In this document: positions 53,172-61,777 of the stretch, piece after piece | Numbering within the stretch: the stretch's first letter is position 1 | How the letters are laid out: the number at the start of each line of letters is the position of its first letter | Assembly: GCF_002257705.1 (NCBI RefSeq) | Contig: NZ_LSLK01000061.1 | Span: forward strand, 1-64,000 | Direction: 5' to 3' | Length of the DNA: 64,000 bases | Source of the DNA: Sporomusa silvacetica DSM 10669 | GTDB lineage: Bacteria; Bacillota; Negativicutes; Sporomusales; Sporomusaceae | Program-made: the position numbers and the translations under genes | The notes under the pieces: model-generated | Databases searched by the model: none | What the model saw: the letters and a program-made list of their open reading frames with translations, nothing else | What the model was told of the DNA's origin: nothing

Positions 53172-53537
53172 TTACATATTTTCTCTTACTTCCAAAACTT
53201 GCTGGGTCCCGTCGGCGCATTCAGCAATGATCCGGGCAAGATTAGTCACTGGTAGGCTTACTGTCTCTGGGTTGTTCAGAATGGTTAGCGTATCGGTTGC
53301 CGCGTCCACGGCGATAACCATCATACCGGGGATCTCTCCCACCATAGCATCCAGCAGCGCAGCACCGACACCCTCGGTGACAACGACATCCGGGCGGATA
53401 ATTTTTAAATCGTTCAGCGCCTTGCCCAGTAAAACGTCCACTTGGACAATACGCAGACATGCGTCCCGCCGCAAACTTGCAGCCAGCCCGGAAAGATAAA
53501 CTGAGTTACCACATAATACGACTTCCCACCGCTTCAT
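53172..53537 (-). CDS. Receiver-like protein without phosphoacceptor motifs, 121 aa
   Basis: ATG at 53537 with GTGAGAGA upstream; the frame extends to 53657 but the residues there do not look like a start. 121 residues with alternating strand/helix pattern like a receiver domain (VVLCGNSVYLSGLAASL, PDVVVTEGVGAALL, MMVIAVDAATDTL). The acidic pair and phospho-Asp are not where expected, so it is probably a pseudo-receiver. Between tpsB and the LuxR regulator on the same strand. Confidence 0.55.
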   Translation of the reverse strand: MKRWEVVLCGNSVYLSGLAASLRRDACLRIVQVDVLLGKALNDLKIIRPDVVVTEGVGAALLDAMVGEIPGMMVIAVDAATDTLTILNNPETVSLPVTNLARIIAECADGTQQVLEVRENM

Positions 53538-53721
53538 TTCTCTCACCGACTTTCTTATGGTTGCTGGCAGCTCGCTGCCGGCAATCAAAGACAGTTTCAC
53601 ACGAAATATGTTACCAATAAATTCCGAAAAGCACACTAGACAAAAGGGCAGGGGCAAATAAAAAAAAAGTACAGTTTTTACTGTACCTTTTCAGTCACTG
53701 CATGAAATTATCTTCTGCTCC

Positions 53722-54387
53722 TCAGTCTTTTTCCGGCGCCAATATTAACCCCATTTCGCCGGCAAAAGCAATTACCTGGGATTTATTCTCCAATTGAAGT
53801 CTGGCGGTAATCTCGCCCATATGGTATTTTACGGCCGAATGACTCAGCCTAAGTTTACTGCCTACCTCTTTGTAGGTTAAGCCACTGGCGACATATCTGA
53901 GTATTTCCGCGTTCCGTGGAGTAAGAAGAGTTGTCTTGGCGACCGCGTTCTCCCTTGCCTCCCGCTCTGCTTCCCGTCGTGCAAACTCAGCCAGTATCTT
54001 TGCGGCCAGGCCGGTCGACAGGGGGCTCTCGCCGTTTGCCATTCCCGAAAGCAGCTCCAGAAACCGCTCCCTGTCCAGACCTTTCAGCAAATAACCGGCA
54101 GCGCCGGCCTTGATAGCCTCAAACAAGTAATCATCATCTTGGGAAACAGTCAACATCACGACTTTTACATGGGGGAGCTTAGTCTTTATCAGTCGGGTCG
54201 CCTCAATACCGCCGCCGTCTGGCATCTGGACATCCATTAATACAACTTCGGGGTTTAATTCTTCCGCTTTGCGCAAAGCTTCCCGTCCGTTGTTCGCTGT
54301 CCCCAGCACCTCTATATCGTTGGTAACTAGCATATCCTTAAGTCCCTCAAGAAACAAAACATTATCGTCAACAAGTAAAACTTTCAC
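53722..54387 (-). CDS. LuxR/NarL-type response regulator
   Basis: 221 residues, GTG start with AAGGAGA upstream. Receiver domain 1-120: VDDN at 6-9, phospho-Asp52 in LMDVQMPDGG, and the downstream Lys region LLKGLDRE. HTH_LuxR domain about 150-215 (LTPRNAEILRYVASGLTYKEVGSKLRLSHSAVKYHMGEI). It lies 20 bp after the histidine kinase gene, so the two form a two-component system, probably governing the tps locus downstream (inference). Confidence 0.95.
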   Translation of the reverse strand: MKVLLVDDNVLFLEGLKDMLVTNDIEVLGTANNGREALRKAEELNPEVVLMDVQMPDGGGIEATRLIKTKLPHVKVVMLTVSQDDDYLFEAIKAGAAGYLLKGLDRERFLELLSGMANGESPLSTGLAAKILAEFARREAEREARENAVAKTTLLTPRNAEILRYVASGLTYKEVGSKLRLSHSAVKYHMGEITARLQLENKSQVIAFAGEMGLILAPEKD

Positions 54388-54407
54388 AATATCATTCTCC
54401 TTCAGCC

Positions 54408-56120
54408 TTAGCCTTCCGTCAACGGCAGCGATAAGACGATTCTCGTTCCAGCGCGTAGCGCCGACTCTACCCGCAGCTGCGCACCCACTTCGCCGGCCCG
54501 TTCTTCCATAATTTTGATGCCGTACTTCCCTTTTTTTTCGGCCATCAGGATTGGGTCAAACCCCCGTCCGTCATCCTCCACCCTGATTTCGGCGGCACTC
54601 CCGTGCTGACTGATGATGATCCTAGCATGACCAGCGTCGGAATGCTTTCTGATATTAGTCAGCGCTTCCTGAATGATCCTGAGCAGTTGCACTTCGGTGA
54701 CCGACGGCAACACCCCGGGGGTAAACTTCTTGTCAATGATTAGCTCAACGTCGATATCATTGTTCTGACGGAACCAATGGAGATATTCCTCGAGCGGCTC
54801 CCATAAACCATGCTCCGCTGGTACTGTCGTCCGCAGCCCCGCAATCGACTCGCGGATATCGACATGAACATCCCTGACAACTCCGGCCAGTCTTTCCATC
54901 AGCATGTCCGCCTGGGCTGGCTCATTCTTCGCCAACAGCGAGCGGGCAGCCTCTACCTTCATATTGATATAGCTCCATATCTGGCCGGCGCCGTCATGAA
55001 GTTCCCTCCCCAGCCGCGCCCTCTCCGCCATGATGGAAAGCGCCTTTTGCTGATCAACAATCTTGGCCTGGGCCTGCTTTAGCTCGCCAATATCCTGCAG
55101 GACGATGGCCTTGCCCATCTCCCTGTTTCCCCAGCCCGCCAGAGGCGTAACCCGGAAAAGATAATAGCCATCGGCCAGGGAAATCTCCCCCGTCCGTACC
55201 TCCCGGCTGCAAGCCAGCTCGGCCAAAGCCGGCCAAGGTGCTAAGGCCGTTGCCGCCCGGCTGCCGTTCAGACTCGTCTCCTGCCCGTCCAGCAGCATAT
55301 ATGCAGACGAATTTAATTCTACAATATAGTCCTGATCATCGATGACGATCAAGCTGTCGTTCATGCTCCGGGTAACCGCGGTCTGGGCCAACTGAGCCAG
55401 ATTGAGAACCCTCAGACGAAAAAATATCCACGACCAACCCATGCTGCTCAGCAAAAAAGCCAGTGGCATCGATGGTATGCCCCTGGTCTGCTGGTCAATG
55501 ACCCATAAGATATGTCCAATCACCGCTATCAAAGGATTGATCGGCAGCACCGCGATCTGCCACCGCCGCAAGCCATAAAATCGAAACGACCAAATAATAC
55601 ACAGCACACAGACCAATAAGAACTGGAAATAGCCTATAGCAGACATGACCCAGTAAATTGGCCCGCGAACGATACCAAAGGTCACCCCGTCCCAGACCAC
55701 ACCACGCCAATATAAGCCGTGCCAACCGGTAGTCAGCAGCGCCAGTATGCCAAAGCCGGACAACGCAACCAGTACCCAAATGGCAGTTTTAATAATCCGC
55801 GTCTTTTGCTCGGCAAAATTTGCAGCTAACAAAAGAAAAGTCGGAATTAAAGCTATAGCGCTCATTTGTTGCATTTTGGTCCAGAAGATTTTATCTTCCA
55901 GCGCAGGGCTGACCGTAATCACCACTAAGGATAACAAGAGTACCGCCCTAAGGGAAAGCCCGATAATCCACCACCGCGCCGCCGGCATCCTTCGGTACTG
56001 CCAGGTATACCCGGCCAGCGCCGCCAGTGCCGTCGCCACCAGCAAATAGAACCATATCTCTTTTATCGGGTGATAAACCATCACTTGCAGTGTATCGATT
56101 GAATATAAAAGCGAATTCAT
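54408..56120 (-). CDS. Membrane histidine kinase (7TM-type N-terminus, HisKA_3)
   Basis: 570 residues. The N-terminal 215 residues hold about seven hydrophobic segments, matching the histidine-kinase 7TM domain. A PAS-like region follows (about 245-345), then HisKA_3 with the phospho-His in LGRELHDGAGQIWSYI, and HATPase_c (DDGRGFDP, KYGIKIMEERA). The NarX/LiaS-type catalytic core matches the LuxR-type regulator downstream. The start codon is the ATG at 56120. Confidence 0.92.
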   Translation of the reverse strand: MNSLLYSIDTLQVMVYHPIKEIWFYLLVATALAALAGYTWQYRRMPAARWWIIGLSLRAVLLLSLVVITVSPALEDKIFWTKMQQMSAIALIPTFLLLAANFAEQKTRIIKTAIWVLVALSGFGILALLTTGWHGLYWRGVVWDGVTFGIVRGPIYWVMSAIGYFQFLLVCVLCIIWSFRFYGLRRWQIAVLPINPLIAVIGHILWVIDQQTRGIPSMPLAFLLSSMGWSWIFFRLRVLNLAQLAQTAVTRSMNDSLIVIDDQDYIVELNSSAYMLLDGQETSLNGSRAATALAPWPALAELACSREVRTGEISLADGYYLFRVTPLAGWGNREMGKAIVLQDIGELKQAQAKIVDQQKALSIMAERARLGRELHDGAGQIWSYINMKVEAARSLLAKNEPAQADMLMERLAGVVRDVHVDIRESIAGLRTTVPAEHGLWEPLEEYLHWFRQNNDIDVELIIDKKFTPGVLPSVTEVQLLRIIQEALTNIRKHSDAGHARIIISQHGSAAEIRVEDDGRGFDPILMAEKKGKYGIKIMEERAGEVGAQLRVESALRAGTRIVLSLPLTEG

Positions 56121-56419
56121 AACATAAACCCTCTAAGTGAATAAAAATAAAGTCTTATCATTTATCTCGTCAAATAATACCATTTTCTTAAGCTTGCTGT
56201 TAAGAAAGTTCCGTATCTTGGGGATATTTGATATTCGATGGCGCACAGCTTAGACTTAACACATATCGCCTGGAACTGTCAGGGGACAACTGTCAAGACC
56301 AGCTAGTTAAAGTCAAGCCCTAACCCTTAATTTTGTTTTAAAGAAAAATGAGCAGAGCAAACAAGCCCTTCTCAAACGTGAACAATGCTCGAAAAAGGCA
56401 TATACAATGTTCATCTTCG

Positions 56420-57688
56420 CTAAGCTGTTTTTTTCAAGTGTTGCTGATACATTTCAACCTGCTGATTAGGGGAAATTAAACGGAACGCCTGCTTGTTCTT
56501 CAATACCGAGAATATGATGCGCAACAGCTTGTTCATGACAGCCGCTAAAGCTTGCTTCTTGGTTTTAGTTTCAATCTTCCGCTGGTAATACTCATAAATT
56601 ACCGAGTTAACCTGGGAGCCTTTAGATTCCTTTCGAACAGACGTAGTGGCGGCAATATAGAGCGCATGTCGCAAAAATGGCGAGCCTCGTTTGGTTACCT
56701 TGTTTTTTGTACCTATAAAATTACCCGATTGCTTAACTGAGGGGTCGATACGGCTAAAGGCTACTAACTGCTTAGCCTTTATAAACCGTTCAATATCACC
56801 TATTTCACCCAAAATAATAGGTGCCAGTGTATCGCCAATGCCCGGTATACTCCTTAGTAGTGCAACCTCTGGTAACTGCTCAGAAAGTGCCTTAATCTGG
56901 TCATCGATCACCTTAATCTGTACGTCTAAAGACTGCACGACACTGGCGAAACACCGTATCGTGCTCGCATAGGCCGCTAGCGAGATGCCAGTAACTTGAG
57001 CGTCCTCGGCGCAAGCTACCAAAGCCGCATATTTTTGCTGGCCATAGGTCTTACCCTGCCGGGGTAAAGTTTCCAGCATGTTCATGATGACCTTGTTATT
57101 GGCTTTCTCTATCCACTCACAAGGCGTCGGAAACTTGCTTACGAGTGTCAAGGCAGTAAGCGATCCAGGGTTGAGGACACTAGGAAACAGTGGAGCAATC
57201 TGCTCAATGGCACACTGCAACTGATTGACCGATTTAGCTCGTTGCTCTACCAAATGGCCTCTTGTTCTTGTTAGCACTTTTAAGTTGGTGAGCTGCTCTT
57301 TGGGCATAGTTGTCGGACGAAAAGCCTGAACAAATACTAATTTTGCTAGTTCAAGTGCATCCACCCGATCAGTCTTAACTTTCCTTACGACGGAATTTTT
57401 GATAGAATGTGAGATAAGGGGATTGATGTGGTAAACTTCAAAACCCTGTTTCAAGAAAAAGTGGACGATACGCTGGGAGTAGTGACCCGTCGATTCTAGA
57501 ACGATTACGGGCTTACTATTAAACGCCTCTTCCACTTTTTTTATTTGTCCTAAAGCGAACAGAAGTCCCTGTTTGGTATTTAAGGCTCTAAAAGGTTTTA
57601 AAAAGGTGGTACAGGTTGGGGAGACTGCCGCATAAAAACAAAAATTCTTAGCCACATCAATACCAATGGCCGGACGATTAACCAGCAT
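56420..57688 (-). CDS. IS110-family transposase (DEDD, bridge-RNA type)
   Basis: ATG at 57688 with CAGGAGGTTGG upstream; a longer frame to 57778 runs into the element's non-coding region. 422 residues. The RuvC-like DEDD catalytic set is visible: Asp11 (IGIDVAK), Glu65 (VLESTGHY), Asp107 and Asp110 (KTDRVDALELAK). The C-terminal Transposase_20 domain (about 270-370) has SIPGIGDTLAPIILGEIGDI and the catalytic-serine context SVKQSGNF. Intact, so the element may be active. Confidence 0.93.
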   Translation of the reverse strand: MLVNRPAIGIDVAKNFCFYAAVSPTCTTFLKPFRALNTKQGLLFALGQIKKVEEAFNSKPVIVLESTGHYSQRIVHFFLKQGFEVYHINPLISHSIKNSVVRKVKTDRVDALELAKLVFVQAFRPTTMPKEQLTNLKVLTRTRGHLVEQRAKSVNQLQCAIEQIAPLFPSVLNPGSLTALTLVSKFPTPCEWIEKANNKVIMNMLETLPRQGKTYGQQKYAALVACAEDAQVTGISLAAYASTIRCFASVVQSLDVQIKVIDDQIKALSEQLPEVALLRSIPGIGDTLAPIILGEIGDIERFIKAKQLVAFSRIDPSVKQSGNFIGTKNKVTKRGSPFLRHALYIAATTSVRKESKGSQVNSVIYEYYQRKIETKTKKQALAAVMNKLLRIIFSVLKNKQAFRLISPNQQVEMYQQHLKKTA

Positions 57689-58018
57689 ATCCAACCTCCT
57701 GAAAAATAGATTTGAAGGATTATCCATTCCTTCGTCAAAGATTACAGCCTTGCACGTGAAGCGGGAATATACTCCCAACCAGCTAAAACGTAAATGCTTT
57801 GGAAATGGATGAATTGTCTATGACATGGGTATAGAAAAATCTTCCCTGGGACGGGGACATTCATATCCTTCTTTCTTCATTATACATCCAACTGATTGTT
57901 CGGAGTTTTTCTTTCCCAAAATGGATAACCCTTCTGTACTATATCTTACAAGGGACGGTGGTATTGTCATTTCAGATAAGTCAATTTTTCTATTAAAGCA
58001 AGCCTGACCCCCAATCCC
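57689..58018 (-). ncRNA. IS110 5' non-coding region (possible bridge RNA)
   Basis: About 330 bp between the transposase start and the element end. It contains complementary segments (TTATCCATTCC at 57720-57730 and GGAAATGGATGAA at 57801-57813). Members of this family encode a structured guide ('bridge') RNA in the non-coding end. The position upstream of the recombinase fits the IS110 group. The RNA itself is inferred and its ends unknown. Confidence 0.45.
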
Positions 58019-58068
58019 CTAATATATTGGAAGTGTTTATAATAATGAATGCAAGCAGAATCGTTTAA
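58019..58068 (+). pseudogene. Remnant of the 84-aa gene
   Basis: The last 16 codons and stop of the gene at 38528-38782, cut at the IS110 junction. Confidence 0.8.
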
Positions 58069-58115
58069 GCTGCTAGTTCTACTCAATCAAAATCATGCTG
58101 TCCTCGGGGAATATG

Positions 58116-58150
58116 AAAAGCCCCCAGTACTTTCAAAGCACCGAGGGCTT
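58116..58150 (-). terminator. Terminator of the copy-2 cassette
   Basis: Same hairpin as 38908-38943 (AAGCCCCCAG/ACCGAGGGCTT) with a short A/T flank, following the 37-aa gene copy. Confidence 0.75.
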
Positions 58151-58155
58151 CTCTG

Positions 58156-58269
58156 CTATTTCTCATTTTTCTTCTTCTTTGTTGCTGCCTGTTTAGCAAC
58201 AAAGAAGCGCGAGCTTTTAACTGCATTTTTGATATTCTTATAACTGCTTTTCTCGGAAATCTTACCCAT
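58156..58269 (-). CDS. Small basic protein, 37 aa (copy 2)
   Basis: Identical in protein to the gene at 38949-39062, including the basic C-terminal tail and the internal 12-bp inverted repeat. Its upstream Shine-Dalgarno AGGGAAGG is slightly changed. Kept whole while the neighbouring oxidoreductase has decayed. Confidence 0.5.
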   Translation of the reverse strand: MGKISEKSSYKNIKNAVKSSRFFVAKQAATKKKKNEK

Positions 58270-58297
58270 ACAAACACCTTCCCTATAAATAGTATTT

Positions 58298-58507
58298 CTA
58301 GCGCTTCTTGAATCCACCCGATTTGGCTAGATCCTTTAAAAATAAGCTGAAAATTAGTCTCCCTAATTTTCCCTGTTCCAGTAACCTCTTTAAAGCTATA
58401 ACACCATCACTGTAGCGCCTTTGGAATATGACTGCCAATTTAACCCCTTGTGTTTGGCAGGTTTTAATCAGGGCATCAGCCTTTTCTACTGATTTTATTT
58501 TACTCAT
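58298..58507 (-). pseudogene. Internally deleted Gfo/Idh/MocA oxidoreductase
   Basis: About 69 codons remain of 359. The first five residues (MSKIK) are joined to EKADALIKTCQTQG and then, after a second deletion, to the last 16 residues (LFLKDLAKSGGFKKR). Both deletions keep the frame. The Rossmann motif and most of the C-terminal domain are lost, so it cannot be active. Confidence 0.88.
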
Positions 58508-58544
58508 GTTGCATCTCTTTCTAAACCACTCTGGTAACGACATA

Positions 58545-59105
58545 TTAAGGGTTCCTAGACATTTGCGTTTGTAATGCTTTGACAGCAATCTTAGCCATAA
58601 CTTTATAACCGCGTTCGTTAGGATGTAGCCCATCGGCGTAGAATTCCACTTGTCGTCGCTTGCCTTTCAAAAAGGCTGTATAAAAATCAATTACAGCTAA
58701 CTTATTAGTGAGCACATACTCCCGCATATCTTCACGGTATAGCGCCAGAATATATTCATCTTGAGGACAACTACAAGGTATTGGTAAACCAATCAGCGGC
58801 GTTATTCCATATTGTAACGCTGTTTCTACCATATAACGAATATTATTAGCTACTTCTTCTGCCTCAACTTTGACGCAAGCATCGTTAGTACCACCCATTA
58901 TAATTACATGTGATGGCAATTGGCTGATAACGTCAAAGTCAAACCGTTCCACCATTTGTGAACTAGTGTTACCATTTACACCTTTATTGATTATCGAAAG
59001 GCCTAACTCCTTACCGGCTAAATGAACCCATGACAAGCATGGTAAATAAGGAAACCCATAGGTGATAGAATCACCTATGGCAACTATCTTTTTCTCATAT
59101 GACAT
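58545..59105 (-). CDS. SGNH/GDSL hydrolase (copy 2)
   Basis: 186 residues from the ATG at 59105, differing from the copy at 40205-40765 at about a dozen positions. Ser13, Asn74, Asp158 and His161 are kept, with ADGLHP in place of ADALHP. The gene is complete although both neighbours have decayed, which suggests either recent duplication or selection for the hydrolase. Confidence 0.92.
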   Translation of the reverse strand: MSYEKKIVAIGDSITYGFPYLPCLSWVHLAGKELGLSIINKGVNGNTSSQMVERFDFDVISQLPSHVIIMGGTNDACVKVEAEEVANNIRYMVETALQYGITPLIGLPIPCSCPQDEYILALYREDMREYVLTNKLAVIDFYTAFLKGKRRQVEFYADGLHPNERGYKVMAKIAVKALQTQMSRNP

Positions 59106-59147
59106 ATTTTTCCCTTTTAGAAAGTACGATCTACAGGACATCGTATT

Positions 59148-59285
59148 TCATTGCTCTGTCCTTACTTTTCTAGCAATTATGCTATTTACCGCATGCTGAT
59201 GTGGTATTCCAGCCGAATTACAATCTATAATTTGTTCCTCACACCAAAGAATTTCCCAGTCATAGTAATACTTAGCCAGATCACC
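59148..59285 (-). pseudogene. C-terminal remnant of the XRE-methyltransferase
   Basis: About 45 codons matching the C-terminus of the gene at 40777-41613 (GDLAKYYYDWEILWCEEQI ... VNSIIARK), then a different tail (VRTEQ). The upstream promoter region is joined directly to residue about 233, so the HTH and SAM domains are deleted. Confidence 0.85.
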
Positions 59286-59905
59286 ATAATTTATCTTCCT
59301 TTTTCGGTACTGTCAGTACTGACATTACCATTGTATCGTTGGTTGCTGTTCAAAGTCTACCTAGCCGTAGTTGCAGACAGCTAAAAGAAACACAACCACT
59401 GGTTGAATTTCACTACCAACATGTTTACACTCCTACTTTGCACTTGGCGACACAGATGTTGGTACTGAACCTAATGAAACCTTTCCATTATTGGCAAACA
59501 TAAAACAGGTAGGAAGTTTGACCTTCCTACCTGTTTTTACTCGCATCCATCCCTATAGCACTAAACTATACACGACAATCTCAAACAACCTATTCCAAAC
59601 TTAACACATTGATTCGTCCGTACTCTGTGAGATATAAACCAGATAGACCACTACAAACCAGATGAAAAAACTTGTTTCAAACAGTCACTTACTCAACTTC
59701 AATACTTAGGGTTCAGATGATTAATTGTAACTAAAAAACACAATCCTGAGCCAGATATACTAATCGCTTTGCAACAACGAAACTGAAAGTTCCTACCTCT
59801 GCAATACTTAGTTGAATCTAGGTCGCTATAAGGATGGTGCTTGATTAGATATTAACATAATAATAGTTATTTTGCAACTCTTTTTTTTGCCCTATTAAGC
59901 AGTTT
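59286..59905. other. Non-coding tail of direct repeat copy 2
   Basis: Holds the fully symmetric operator palindrome TGTCAGTACTGACA (59311-59324) and the strong terminator hairpin at 59503-59538; the rest matches 41651-42267. No gene supported. Confidence 0.6.
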
Positions 59906-59910
59906 CTTTG

Positions 59911-59931
59911 GGGGACAGAGAACCTGTCCCC
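59911..59931. repeat. GGGGACAG/CTGTCCCC hairpin
   Basis: Perfect 8-bp inverted repeat with loop AGAACC directly past the stop of the 135-aa gene. It resembles the widespread GGGGACAGG...CCTGTCCCC intergenic palindromes; it may act as a terminator. Confidence 0.65.
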
Positions 59932-59932
59932 T

Positions 59933-60340
59933 TTACTTGACCTTCTGCAACGTTACTTTGTTGCACTTCGGAGTTACAAGTTCCTTCGGAAGATATACAG
60001 TCACCGAGCCATCACTGTTTTCTTCTAATTCAAATGAGGTCCAGCGGTTTTCATTATTAATTGAAATTGCATATCGCCCTTGGCTGTTCTGAGGAAGAGA
60101 CAGTGGAGCCGTCCATTCGCCAACCCATGCACCTTTAGCACTTGCAAGGAAGCTCCCAGAATAATGGTCTGTCATTTGAATCTCTAAGCTCCATAAAGAC
60201 CCATACCGTTCATACCCAGGTTCAGGATACAACAAGATTGTTTCGCTCTCATATTTTCCTGCAGCAGGGAATGCCAAGCAAGTTGAAACAGTTGAAAGAA
60301 CTAACATAAACACGATAGTCAGCAGAACCACTTTTTTCAT
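59933..60340 (-). CDS. Exported hypothetical protein, 135 aa
   Basis: A signal peptide (about 1-22, CLAFP) is followed by a beta-rich mature domain of about 110 residues (SLWSLEIQMTDHYSGSFLASAKGAW, SVTVYLPKELV). Periplasmic or secreted. GGAGAGG precedes the ATG. No domain recognised. It lies between direct repeat copy 2 and IS debris, an accessory neighbourhood. Confidence 0.65.
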   Translation of the reverse strand: MKKVVLLTIVFMLVLSTVSTCLAFPAAGKYESETILLYPEPGYERYGSLWSLEIQMTDHYSGSFLASAKGAWVGEWTAPLSLPQNSQGRYAISINNENRWTSFELEENSDGSVTVYLPKELVTPKCNKVTLQKVK

Positions 60341-60539
60341 TTTTCACCTCTCCTTTTGTGTTCTTTTCTCCGAGGAATCCGATAGTTTCAGGCGTAAAAT
60401 ACCTTCTCTCTTTTTACTTTTTCCTTTATCATGTGTATTTGGAATGATAAACATATTAAACATATTTAGGTGTAACTAGTAAATTTTAACATGAAAAATT
60501 AAGTTCTGCAATCAAAAAAACTATTTATTTTGACAAAAC
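60341..60539. other. AT-rich intergenic region
   Basis: Upstream region of the exported 135-aa gene; no further gene or strong signal recognised. Confidence 0.4.
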
Positions 60540-61197
60540 AGACCAGCTAGTTAAAGTCAATCCCTAAACCATAATTTTGTTTCAAAGAAAAATGAGCAAA
60601 GCAAACAAGCCCTTTTCAAACGTGAACAATGTTCGAAAAAGGCACATACAATGTTCAATTTCGCTAAGCTGTTTTTTTCAAGGGGTCGATACCGCTCTGC
60701 TTAGCCTTTATAAACCGTTCAATATCACCTATTTCACCCAAAATAATAGGTGCCAGTGTATCGCCGATGCCAGGTATACTCCTTAGTAGTGCAACCTCTG
60801 GTAACTGCTCAGAAAGTGCCTTAATCTGCTCATCGATCACCTTAATCTGTACGTCTAAGGACTGCACTACACTGGGCACTACACTGGCAAAACACCGTAT
60901 CGTGCTCGCATAGGCCGCTAGCGGGATACCGGTAATTTGAGCATCTTCGGCGCAAGATACCAATGTCGCATATTTTCCCTGGGCATAGCTCTTACCTTTG
61001 CGGGGTAAAGTCTCCAGCATGTCCATGATGGCCTTGTGATTGGCTTTCTCTATCCACTCACAAGGCGACGGAAACTTGCTTACGAGTGTCAAGGCAGTAA
61101 GCGATCCAGGGTTGAGGACACTAGGAAACAGTGGAGCAATCTGCTCAATGGCACACTGCAACTGATTGACCGATTTAGCTCGTTGCTCTACCAAATG
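60540..61197. mobile_element. IS110-family element, truncated copy
   Basis: Shares its left end (AGACCAGCTAG) and about 650 bp with the element at 56296-58018. It is broken at 61197 within the transposase and also lacks the C-terminal part of the coding region. A 12-bp tandem duplication (GGGCACTACACT type, near 60866-60888) adds four codons. Confidence 0.88.
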
Positions 61198-61236
61198 CTT
61201 GGGGCAAAGCCCACCACCAGAGTTGCTCGAATTCAA
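60664..61236 (-). pseudogene. Truncated IS110 transposase
   Basis: Residues about 147-360 of the transposase remain. The N-terminal DEDD catalytic part is missing, and the C-terminal domain is joined abruptly to KKTA. The first ten codons of the open frame (to about 61198) are foreign. Inactive. Confidence 0.88.
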
Positions 61237-61319
61237 TAAGACTTGAAACCGGCCAGCCAGAGTAGCAATACTCCCTGTCGCTCGGCTGGTTTTTTGCTGC
61301 CTTTTTTACTCAATACCTA

Positions 61320-61547
61320 TCTTGAATCTCAGGCTTGCTCATGGGACAATGGGACCGACTACAGGCAGCCAATCTCGTTCGTCGATTTGACAGCGACTAT
61401 GCTGCTTTTTACGATGGTAAATATACCCAAGCGCTCAAACATCAGCACAAACGTGCTCTCGTCTTAACTGCCCGCAAATTGGTACGGTTAGTCTTTATGC
61501 TACTAAAGACCAACCAACTGTACACACCGCCTGAGAGAAGAGATTAG
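61320..61547 (+). pseudogene. C-terminal remnant of another IS110-type transposase
   Basis: A plus-strand fragment of about 70 codons ending QHKRALVLTARKLVRLVFMLLKTNQLYTPP, the typical C-terminus of Transposase_20 proteins. It is a different lineage from the minus-strand copies. No start or catalytic part is present. Confidence 0.75.
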
Positions 61548-61777
61548 TTTTTTCTTCTAATTGGCATCCTGCAACATGCCTCACTTTACTTACATAAAAT
61601 GGTATCTAATGTAAGGTTTATTTGGTTTGCCCTTTTTTAGGCCATCTTTTTATTTCTCTTTATCTTTTTTCCAGTTTTTCATTTTTCCCATATTGACATT
61701 TTACCGCTAGGCTATTATAAAATGAATTTTAAACCAAAATTTAGAGTACTACCCCTGCTCTAGATTACAATTCATTT
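61548..61777. other. AT-rich intergenic region
   Basis: 230 bp past the molybdenum-cofactor genes; T-rich runs near 61630-61690. No gene recognised; a terminator for moeA may lie in it but no clear stem was found. Confidence 0.35.

Larger units (their letters stand above)
56296..58018. mobile_element. IS110-family insertion sequence
   Basis: About 1.72 kb. The left end AGACCAGCTAGTTAAAG is shared with a truncated second copy at 60540. The right end is set by the junction with the direct repeat at 58019 (after TGACCCCCAATCC). It carries one transposase (56420-57688) on the minus strand and about 330 bp of non-coding sequence upstream of it. No terminal inverted repeats or target duplication are evident, as is normal for this family. 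It truncates the second copy of the 84-aa gene. Right end approximate. Confidence 0.82.
58019..59902. repeat. Large direct repeat, copy 2 (degraded)
   Basis: Second copy of 38733-42267, about 1.9 kb against 3.5 kb. Losses: about 85 bp after the 84-aa gene remnant, two internal segments of the oxidoreductase, and most of the XRE-methyltransferase. The 37-aa gene, SGNH hydrolase, operator palindrome and non-coding tail are kept. The IS110 element abuts its left end. Confidence 0.9.

Noticed and set aside
57825..58007. 60-aa plus-strand frame in the IS110 non-coding region
   Set aside because: No Shine-Dalgarno or conserved motif; more likely part of the element's guide-RNA region.
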